From: Pandoraea pneumonica
Lineage (GTDB): Bacteria; Pseudomonadota; Gammaproteobacteria; Burkholderiales; Burkholderiaceae
NCBI RefSeq assembly: GCF_902459645.1
Contig: NZ_CABPSK010000001.1
Span: 310,001-374,000 of the forward strand
DNA length: 64,000 nucleotides
Direction: 5' to 3'
Both the position numbers and the translations under genes were made by a program. This document shows, in pieces, positions 17,518 to 24,665 of the stretch. The notes beneath the pieces are model-generated. The model did no database searches. It worked only from the letters and a program-made list of their open reading frames with translations, and was not told the DNA's origin. Position 1 is the first letter of the stretch, and each line of letters starts with the position of its first letter.

Positions 17518-18665
17518 GGGCGATCAATGTGGCGTGGCTGGCGCCGCTCGTCGGCGTGCTGCTGGCCGCCGGTGCGGGAGGGTGGTTGTCGGCACGTGGC
17601 GACACGCCGCCCACCGGCCCGGTCGTCCCGCGTATCGGCGATGGCCGCGATGGCCCGGCGCGCATGGCATGGATTCCGGCGCAGCGTTTTGTCATGGGCA
17701 CAAACAGTCGGATCGCGGAGCGCAACGAGCGCCCGGCACACGACGTGACGGTCAGCGGATTCTGGATGGATGTGCACGATGTGACCAATGCCGAGTTCGA
17801 ACGCTTTGTCGCCGCGACCGGTTACGTCACAACCGCCGAGCGCGCGCCGCGCTGGGATGACCTGAAGGTGCAGTTGCCACCGGGTACGCCGGAGCCGCCT
17901 GCGAGCACGCTTGTCCCGGGGGCGATGGTGTTCGTCGGCACGGATCGGCAGGTCTCGCTACAAGATGCCACGCGGTGGTGGCGCTTCGTGCCCGGCGCGA
18001 ATTGGCGGCATCCGCAAGGGCCGGGCAGCGATCTGACGGGCAAAGCCGATCATCCCGTGGTGCAGGTGTCTTACGACGATGCGTCGGCATATGCCGCGTG
18101 GGTGGGGAAGCGTCTGCCGACAGAGGCCGAGTGGGAAGTCGCGGCGCGCGGCGGACTGACGCAAGCCGACTACGCATGGGGCGATAAAAAGACGCCGGAT
18201 GGTAAGCCGATGGCCAACATCTGGGACGACGACAAGCAACCGTTTCCCATGACCAGCACCACGAAGATCGAGGTGGGCACGCGCCCCGTGGGCAGCTTTG
18301 CACCGAATGGTTACGGGCTGTACGACATGGCGGGCAACGTCTGGCAATGGGTCGCGGATTGGTACGGTGCTGATTACTTCGCGATGCAGGCCAAACGCGG
18401 CGGCCGAATCATCGACCCGCGCGGTCCGCTGGAGAGCTTCGACCCCGATGACGGTGCGACGCCGCCCAACGCGCCGAAGCGCGTCACACGCGGCGGTTCA
18501 TTTCTTTGTACCGACACCTATTGCAGCGGCTACCGCACGAGCGCACGGCGCGGCACCGACCCGCTTAATCCGATGTCGCATATCGGTTTTCGGCTGGTGA
18601 TGACGCCCGAGCAATGGGCCGCGCGTGCGGTTGATAAGCACGAACGGCCTACCGTTATGCGCTGA
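17514..18665 (+). CDS. formylglycine-generating enzyme (sulfatase-modifying factor), membrane-anchored
   Basis: 383 aa from a GTG that overlaps the sulfatase stop by 4 nt (GTGA). It belongs to the FGE/SUMF1 family, which uses O2 and copper to convert the CxPxR cysteine of sulfatases to formylglycine. The catalytic pair is present as Cys332 and Cys337 in GGSFLCTDTYCSGYR, with the C-x4-C spacing of human FGE. Other family motifs are MAWIPAQRFVMG, LPTEAEWEVAARGG, GLYDMAGNVWQWV and HIGFRLV. A hydrophobic stretch at residues 5-24 would anchor it with the catalytic part in the periplasm. A longer frame from 17370 lies inside the sulfatase and is rejected. The 3' end overlaps the convergent ABC-F gene by 11 bp. 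Confidence 0.92.
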   Translation: MRAINVAWLAPLVGVLLAAGAGGWLSARGDTPPTGPVVPRIGDGRDGPARMAWIPAQRFVMGTNSRIAERNERPAHDVTVSGFWMDVHDVTNAEFERFVAATGYVTTAERAPRWDDLKVQLPPGTPEPPASTLVPGAMVFVGTDRQVSLQDATRWWRFVPGANWRHPQGPGSDLTGKADHPVVQVSYDDASAYAAWVGKRLPTEAEWEVAARGGLTQADYAWGDKKTPDGKPMANIWDDDKQPFPMTSTTKIEVGTRPVGSFAPNGYGLYDMAGNVWQWVADWYGADYFAMQAKRGGRIIDPRGPLESFDPDDGATPPNAPKRVTRGGSFLCTDTYCSGYRTSARRGTDPLNPMSHIGFRLVMTPEQWAARAVDKHERPTVMR

Positions 18666-20316
18666 CCTGCTCGCGCATTCGACGTGCTTCGTCGCGCAGG
18701 AACTGCTGGTAATCGTCCAGATCGCCGTCGAAGGGTTCGACGCCGCCGTTCGTGACCAGCCAGAACTCGTCACATACGGCACGCAGCAGCGCGCGGTCGT
18801 GGCTGACCAGCATCACCGTGCCTTCGAACTCGTTGAGCGCCACGGCCAGCGCTTCGCGTGTGGCCAGGTCGAGGTGGTTGGTAGGCTCGTCAAGCAACAG
18901 CAGGTTAGGACGCTGCCACACGATCATGCACAGCACGAGTCTCGCCTTCTCGCCGCCGCTCATCGTGCCCACCTTTTGGTGAACCATGTCGCCGCTAAAG
19001 TTGAACGTGCCGAGGAAAGTGCGAAGCGATTGTTCGGTGCCACTCTGGCCTGGGGCACGCATCTGTGGCGGCGTGTCACGTGCGAGGCGAATCATGTGTT
19101 CCATCGGCGTGTCGAGCGGGCGCAGCACGTCCAGTTCCTGCTGCGCGAAGTAGCCGATGTTCAGCCCCTTGCCTTCGCTGATTTCGCCAGCAATCGGCGT
19201 CAGCGCGTGCGCCACTGTCTTCACTAGCGTGGACTTGCCTTGGCCGTTGGCACCCAAAATGCCGATGCGCTGCCCGGCCAGAACGGAACGGCTGATGCCT
19301 TGCACGATGACCGTGGGCGGTGTGCCCGGAGGGGCTTCGCTCGGGGCAGGGTAGCCAAAGCTTGCGTCCAGCATCGACAACAGCGGGTTCGGGACGTTGA
19401 GGGGTTCCTTGAACTCGAAGTTGAACTCCGCTTCGGCAAGCACGGGTGCCACTTTCTCCATGCGTTCGAGCGCCTTGACCCGGCTCTGCGCCTGTTTCGC
19501 CTTCGATGCCTGAGCCTTGAAACGGTCGATGAATTTCTGCAAGTGGGCGATCTTTTCCACCTGCTTGGCCATCGCTGCCTGTTGCAAGACGAGTTGCTCG
19601 GCGCGCATGTCTTCGAACTTGCTGTAGTTGCCGCCATAGCGCACGAGCTTGGCATTGTCGACGTGCACGGTGACTTGCGTCACCGCGTCGAGAAATTCGC
19701 GGTCGTGGCTGATCACTACCAGCGTTCCCTGGTAGCGTTTGAGCCACCCCTCCAGCCAGACCAGCGCGTCGATGTCGAGGTGGTTCGTCGGTTCATCGAG
19801 CAGTAGCAGGTCTGACGGGCACATGAGCGCGCGCGCCAGTTGCAGTCGCATGCGCCAGCCACCGGAGAAGCTGTTGACCGGCTGATCGAGTTGCGCGGCA
19901 CTGAAACCGAGGCCCTGAATCAGCGCTTGGGCGCGGGCGGGGGCGTCGTGCGCACCGGCGTCATGGAGGTTCATATACGCATGCGCCATGCGCATGCCGT
20001 CGTCGCTAGCCTCGGCTGCGGCGACTTCGGCGTACGCGGCCAGCAATACGGTGTCACCCTCGACGACGAAGTCGGTCGCTCCCTGCTCTGTCTCGGGCAT
20101 GTCCTGCGCGACCTGACCCATCTTCCATGAAGCGGGGATCGAGAACTCGCCGCTATCTTCGTGCAGCGTGCCATTGAGAAGGCCGAAAAAGGACGACTTG
20201 CCTGCGCCGTTGCGGCCGACAAGGCCAATCTTTTCGCCCGGGGTGAAGGTGACGGATGTGCTGTCGAGCACGACGTTTACGCCGCGACGCAGCGTGAGAT
20301 TGCGAACGGAAATCAT
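18655..20316 (-). CDS. ABC-F family ATPase (YheS-like)
   Basis: 553 aa protein with two ABC ATPase domains and no membrane segments, so a soluble ABC-F translation factor. The first Walker A is GLVGRNGAGKSS and the second ILGANGQGKST. The signature motifs are FSGGWRMRLQLA and MSGGEKARLVL, with LLLLDEPTNHLD Walker B boxes. The linker AHLQKFIDRFKAQASKAKQAQSR matches E. coli YheS closely. The start MISVRNLTLRRGV gives the family N-terminus; the frame is open upstream but without homology. It is probably involved in resolving ribosome stalling, as proposed for ABC-F proteins. Confidence 0.92.
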   Translation of the reverse strand: MISVRNLTLRRGVNVVLDSTSVTFTPGEKIGLVGRNGAGKSSFFGLLNGTLHEDSGEFSIPASWKMGQVAQDMPETEQGATDFVVEGDTVLLAAYAEVAAAEASDDGMRMAHAYMNLHDAGAHDAPARAQALIQGLGFSAAQLDQPVNSFSGGWRMRLQLARALMCPSDLLLLDEPTNHLDIDALVWLEGWLKRYQGTLVVISHDREFLDAVTQVTVHVDNAKLVRYGGNYSKFEDMRAEQLVLQQAAMAKQVEKIAHLQKFIDRFKAQASKAKQAQSRVKALERMEKVAPVLAEAEFNFEFKEPLNVPNPLLSMLDASFGYPAPSEAPPGTPPTVIVQGISRSVLAGQRIGILGANGQGKSTLVKTVAHALTPIAGEISEGKGLNIGYFAQQELDVLRPLDTPMEHMIRLARDTPPQMRAPGQSGTEQSLRTFLGTFNFSGDMVHQKVGTMSGGEKARLVLCMIVWQRPNLLLLDEPTNHLDLATREALAVALNEFEGTVMLVSHDRALLRAVCDEFWLVTNGGVEPFDGDLDDYQQFLRDEARRMREQVSA

Positions 20317-20586
20317 AAGGACCAACTGCGGAGAAGACTGGCATGATAGCCCACCAGACGTGCAGGGCTGGAATCTTCTACGCCACACGTGCCAATCTTT
20401 ATGGCCAGCGCCCTGTGGAAACTGCTGGGATGACCTCGGTTCATGAAGCACGGCGCATTGCTATACTTAGCCGTTCTTTTTCCGCCACGCCGGGCACATT
20501 GGCTCAGCATCGGTCGGTAGCTTTCCTGTTTTCTGTCATGTGCAGCCGTGCGCCGAATGCTGGCGCAATGATAAGGAATCGAAGCC

Positions 20587-21798
20587 ATGCCCCGATATGC
20601 CGAGAAACGCGAACCACCGAAAACCAGTGCTGCAACGAATGCGCATGGCGCAGTGCAACGAGCACGCACACCGGTCTTTCAACTCGCCAATAACCGCCCC
20701 GACGCGCGTGTGCAGCGACAGGTGCAGCGCATGGCCGACAAGGCACGTCCAGCCGTGCTTCAGCGCAAGGTCGAAGGCGCGGATGCCTACGATGCCGAGT
20801 TGCGCGAGATCATCGGATCGCTCACGGCAATGCTCGACACCAAGGACGTGCAGGCCGATCCGCAGGCGCGTCAGGAAATCACGCACTACATCAAGACGGC
20901 CTCCGACGTGCTCAATGGCGACGATCTGCAAGCGAAGCGCGTGCTTGTGGAGAGTGCAACCACCGGCAGCAGTGGGGGTGGCGGCAGCGAGCCAACGCAT
21001 ACTCCCGGGGCGAGCGTACAGAAGAAGGCGGACGATGCCGCGCCTGTGCAGCGTGTCGTCGGCCTGGTGGTCGGCGTTGGCGTACTGCTGGGTATCGGCT
21101 ACGGCATTTATCGTCGCCGCCAACAGAACCAACAGCGGGTCGCGAGGCCGCCGCTCGCGCGTGGCGTCGTACAAGACATTCCGACGACGCGGGCCGCCTA
21201 CGGTGAAACGTTGGCGCTTGGCGGGCTTTCGACCCGCGAGCGCACCAATGAGGAAATTCAGCAGGAAGTCATCGCCAGAACCACCCACAATCACAACGTG
21301 CTTTATCAGCAACTGATCGCGGAACATGGCGACCAAGGTGTGACCGATATCGCCCAACTCATTCAAGGCGTCAGAGATAACGAAGGGCTGTGCCCGGGGG
21401 CGCTGTGCCACGACCTCACGCGCTATTTAGTGCAGCAGCGAACGCAGGTGCGGCCGAGGATCGAAGAGTTGAGCCGCCTGACCGGGGCGACACGTGTCGT
21501 CTATGATTTGAACGGCGATGTTCCGCTAGAAACCGTATTGCAACACCGGCCCCCCGGAACCAGCGTCTATCTGGGATCGGCTAATGCGCTGAGCGGGCAC
21601 ACCTTTACAGTTGTCGGCGAAAACCGGGGACGCGTCATTGTGGCGGATCGACAACCCGCCAATCCGGTCGCGTCGTTGAAGTATGCGAGTACGGTGGAGG
21701 CGGAAGCGCGGCTGAGTCGCAACCTCAATCCCGGTCAACAAGGCGACATCGATCGGGAGTTCTCAGGGCAATTGCTCATCAGACGCTTCGGTCACTAA
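20587..21798 (+). CDS. putative effector: eCIS-cargo-like N-terminus, TM segment, candidate papain-like C-terminal domain
   Basis: 403 aa, not assignable to a named family with certainty. Residues 28-60 (VFQLANNRPDARVQRQV, then QRMADKARPAVLQRK) match the FQL-DNRPEA-QRKLQ-MAD pattern found at the N-terminus of many DUF4157-type proteins linked to extracellular contractile injection systems. A second PVQR motif lies at 153-156. A Gly-rich linker (127-135) and one hydrophobic helix at about 157-175 follow. The C-terminal part has Cys269 and Cys274 (LCPGALCHD), His338 (GHTFTVV) and Asp354 (VIVADRQP), the order and spacing expected of papain-like toxin domains with a Cys-His-Asp triad. No immunity-like gene or secretion genes are adjacent. 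Function is inference. Confidence 0.7.
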   Translation: MPRYAEKREPPKTSAATNAHGAVQRARTPVFQLANNRPDARVQRQVQRMADKARPAVLQRKVEGADAYDAELREIIGSLTAMLDTKDVQADPQARQEITHYIKTASDVLNGDDLQAKRVLVESATTGSSGGGGSEPTHTPGASVQKKADDAAPVQRVVGLVVGVGVLLGIGYGIYRRRQQNQQRVARPPLARGVVQDIPTTRAAYGETLALGGLSTRERTNEEIQQEVIARTTHNHNVLYQQLIAEHGDQGVTDIAQLIQGVRDNEGLCPGALCHDLTRYLVQQRTQVRPRIEELSRLTGATRVVYDLNGDVPLETVLQHRPPGTSVYLGSANALSGHTFTVVGENRGRVIVADRQPANPVASLKYASTVEAEARLSRNLNPGQQGDIDREFSGQLLIRRFGH

Positions 21799-21818
21799 GA
21801 CCGTACGCAGAAAAGAAA

Positions 21819-21861
21819 ATGCCCCCGAAGCGCTGACGACGACGCCAGACTTCGGGGGCAT
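21819..21861. terminator. bidirectional terminator, 12-bp perfect stem
   Basis: ATGCCCCCGAAG at 21819-21830 pairs perfectly with CTTCGGGGGCAT at 21850-21861. A-rich sequence lies to the left and TTT to the right, so it can stop both the effector gene (+) and the convergent cphA' gene (-). Confidence 0.8.
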
Positions 21862-21918
21862 TTCCATGTTGGCGATATGTCGCGCGTCGAGCGACGCGCG
21901 CATTCGGCAACCCTTCGA

Positions 21919-24498
21919 TCAGCGCGCCGCAGCTTCCTTCACGCGCTTACCAATGTGCTCCAGCGCTTCATCCACTTGATCGATCAGAATCAAGCACAGG
22001 TCGCCCGGTTGCAGACGCGCCAGTGCCGTATCGATCGCAGCAAATTCGCCGCGAATTTCGTCGATATGGCTGGTGCGTCGAGCATCCACGAGACCTTCGC
22101 GCAGCAGGCCCAGCACTTCGCCGTCTTCACGGCCGCGCTGGCATTGATCCTGATACAGCAGCACATCGTCGAAAGCGTCGCCCAGAATTTCCGTCTGACG
22201 GCGGATGTCTTCGTCGCGACGGTCGCCCGCGCCCGAAATCACCACCGAGCGGCGCTTGGCCGGCATCGTTTCGACAGCCTGCGTGAGCGCGGCAATCGCG
22301 TCCGGGTTGTGACCGTAATCGGCAATCACCGTCGCACCCTTGTAGTCGAACACGTTGAAGCGTCCCGGTGCCGTGCCCGCATCGTTCACGAACGTGGCCA
22401 AACCCGCGCGCACGATCGTCGGATCGATCGCCAGTGCCCATGCCGCACCAATCGCTGCCATGGCGTTCTCGACTTGGAAGCCGATCGCACCACCACGCGT
22501 AAGCGGAATTGCCGACAACGCATAGCGCGTTTCTTCGCTGCCTTGCGCCGTCACGATATCGCCGCCTTCGACGAACACCACGCGCTTGCCCTTGGCGCGG
22601 TGCGTGGCGAGCACCGGATGCGATGCGTCCATGGCGAAATACGTCACCTTGCCCGGGCAAGCGTCGGCCATGCGAGCGACCATCGGGTCGGCGGCGTTCA
22701 GCACAGCCATGCCGTTCGGCGCGACGTTGCGCACGATCACGCTCTTGAGCACGGCCAGATCTTCGACCGTGTTGATGTACGACAGGCCAAGGTGGTCGCC
22801 CATGCCGATGTTCGTCACCACGGCGACGTCGCAACGGTCGTAGGCCAGCCCCTCACGCAGCAAGCCGCCACGTGCGGTTTCGAAAACGGCGGCGTCCACG
22901 TCCGGGTGCAGCAGCACGTTACGCGCGCTGCGCGGACCGCTGCAATCGCCCGTGTCGATACGCTGACCGCTCACGTAAATGCCATCGGTGCCGGTCATGC
23001 CGACACGCAGGCCACGCTGGGCGATCAGGTGCGCAATCAAACGCACCGTCGTCGTCTTGCCATTCGTGCCCGACACGGCCACGACCGGAATACGGCCGTC
23101 GTCGCCGTCTTCGAACATGGTCGAGACGATGGCTTCACCGACCGCACGGCCCTTGCCGTACGACGGTTGCAAGTGCATGCGCAGGCCGGGTGCCGCATTG
23201 ACTTCAACAATGCCGCCTGCCTGATCTTCGAACGGACGAATGACCGTCTCGCACACAGCATCCACGCCCGCGATATCCAGACCGACTTGCTGCGCAGCAG
23301 CTACGGCGCGTGCGGCGATTTCCGGATGGACGTCGTCGGTCACGTCGGTGGCGGTGCCGCCCGTCGACAGGTTGGCGTTGTTACGCAGCACGATGCGCGC
23401 GCCCGCTTCGGGCACGGAGTCGGCGTTCAGTCCTTGCTTGGCGAGCGTCGCAAGTGCGATGTCGTCGAAGCGAATCTTGGTCAGCGACGTCGCATGGCCT
23501 TCGCCACGGCGCGGGTCGGCGTTAACCGTTTCGACCAACTGACGCACGGTGTGCACGCCGTCGCCGGTCACTTGCGGCGGATCGCGGCGTGCCGCAGCAA
23601 CCAGCTTGTTGCCGATCACCAGCAGGCGGAAGTCGTGGCCCGGAATGTAGCGCTCGATGATGACGTCGCGGCTGATATCTTGCGCAGCTTCGAACGCCTT
23701 CTCGATCTCTTCGCGCGTGCGCAGACGCACGGCTACACCCTTGCCTTGGTTGCCGTCGCGCGGCTTGACCACCACAGGGGCGTCGATTTCCTGCACCAGC
23801 TTCCACGCGTCTTCGATGTCGCGCACGGTGCCGCCCAACGGCACCGGCACGCCGGCCGCGTGCAGCAGCGTCTTGGTCAGGTCTTTGTCTTGGGCAATCG
23901 ATTCCGCGACAGCCGACGTGCGGTCGGTTTCGGCGGCTTGAATACGGCGTTGCTTGCTGCCCCAGCCGAATTGCACCATCGACCCTTCGGTCAGGCGGCG
24001 ATACGGAATGCCGCGCGCCACCGCCGCGTAGACGATCGAACCGGTCGACGGGCCGAGGCGCACGTCTTCATCGAGGTCGCGCAAGCGGTAGAGGGCGTCG
24101 GCCAGATCGAACGGGCTGTCTTCGAGCGCGGCATTGATCAGTTGCTGTGCGAGTTCGAACGCGAGACGCCCAACGGGCTCCTCGGTGTACTGCACCACCA
24201 CTTGGAACGTGCCCGGCTCGATGGTTTGCGTCGTTTGGCTGAACGTCACCGGGCATCCGGCCGCCGCCTGCAAGTGCAGGGCGGTCGTGGCGAGGGCGTC
24301 GGCGAGCGACACCGGACGCTCTTCCGCATCGGGCGTGAGGGCCGTCAGTTCCGGGAAACGCGCACGCAGACGCGCTTCGAAACCGGCCAAATTGCCGATC
24401 GAGTACTCGAGATCGGTACACGTCACGATGGCCTCGATGGCCGTGTGACGGCTCCAGAGGTTCGGACCGCGCAATGCGCGGATGCGGGAGACTTCCAT
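21919..24498 (-). CDS. cphA': second cyanophycin synthetase (CphA')
   Basis: 859 aa homologue of cyanophycin synthetase. It has an N-terminal domain starting MEVSRIRALRGPNLWS, a central ATP-grasp domain (VVKPRDGNQGKGVAV), and a Mur-ligase-like domain with the P-loop VSGTNGKTTTV near residue 478. Compared with the CphA encoded upstream, the N-terminal segment that normally reads EHVTLELQ is changed (ALATTALHLQAAAG), so this copy is diverged. The ATG at 24498 has an AGGGA about 11 nt upstream; an upstream TTG/ATG adding eight residues is less likely. Tandem cphA and cphA' genes are known in Cupriavidus and Burkholderia. The two enzymes may cooperate or form a hetero-complex; that is not settled from sequence. 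Confidence 0.88.
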   Translation of the reverse strand: MEVSRIRALRGPNLWSRHTAIEAIVTCTDLEYSIGNLAGFEARLRARFPELTALTPDAEERPVSLADALATTALHLQAAAGCPVTFSQTTQTIEPGTFQVVVQYTEEPVGRLAFELAQQLINAALEDSPFDLADALYRLRDLDEDVRLGPSTGSIVYAAVARGIPYRRLTEGSMVQFGWGSKQRRIQAAETDRTSAVAESIAQDKDLTKTLLHAAGVPVPLGGTVRDIEDAWKLVQEIDAPVVVKPRDGNQGKGVAVRLRTREEIEKAFEAAQDISRDVIIERYIPGHDFRLLVIGNKLVAAARRDPPQVTGDGVHTVRQLVETVNADPRRGEGHATSLTKIRFDDIALATLAKQGLNADSVPEAGARIVLRNNANLSTGGTATDVTDDVHPEIAARAVAAAQQVGLDIAGVDAVCETVIRPFEDQAGGIVEVNAAPGLRMHLQPSYGKGRAVGEAIVSTMFEDGDDGRIPVVAVSGTNGKTTTVRLIAHLIAQRGLRVGMTGTDGIYVSGQRIDTGDCSGPRSARNVLLHPDVDAAVFETARGGLLREGLAYDRCDVAVVTNIGMGDHLGLSYINTVEDLAVLKSVIVRNVAPNGMAVLNAADPMVARMADACPGKVTYFAMDASHPVLATHRAKGKRVVFVEGGDIVTAQGSEETRYALSAIPLTRGGAIGFQVENAMAAIGAAWALAIDPTIVRAGLATFVNDAGTAPGRFNVFDYKGATVIADYGHNPDAIAALTQAVETMPAKRRSVVISGAGDRRDEDIRRQTEILGDAFDDVLLYQDQCQRGREDGEVLGLLREGLVDARRTSHIDEIRGEFAAIDTALARLQPGDLCLILIDQVDEALEHIGKRVKEAAAR

Positions 24499-24665
24499 AA
24501 ATTGCAATCCCTGTCTGTCCACTTCGCGTCCCTGTATGGCTGGTGGTTTGCGAGAAAAACGACTGTGGCTTGGGTATTCGGTAACTATCTATATAGAGCA
24601 GGCGGCATTTAACTTCCCCGAACGCCGCCTGTCTTCATTTCATCGCTGCTGTCTGTGGCGGGCGC

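Noticed and set aside
21877-24612. Long open frame antisense to cphA'
   Set aside because: Same reason: opposite-strand shadow of a conserved gene.
24599-24631. Hairpin CAGGCGGC...GCCGCCTG between cphA and cphA' as a terminator
   Set aside because: The loop is long and no T-run follows in the direction of transcription; the two genes are likely co-transcribed.
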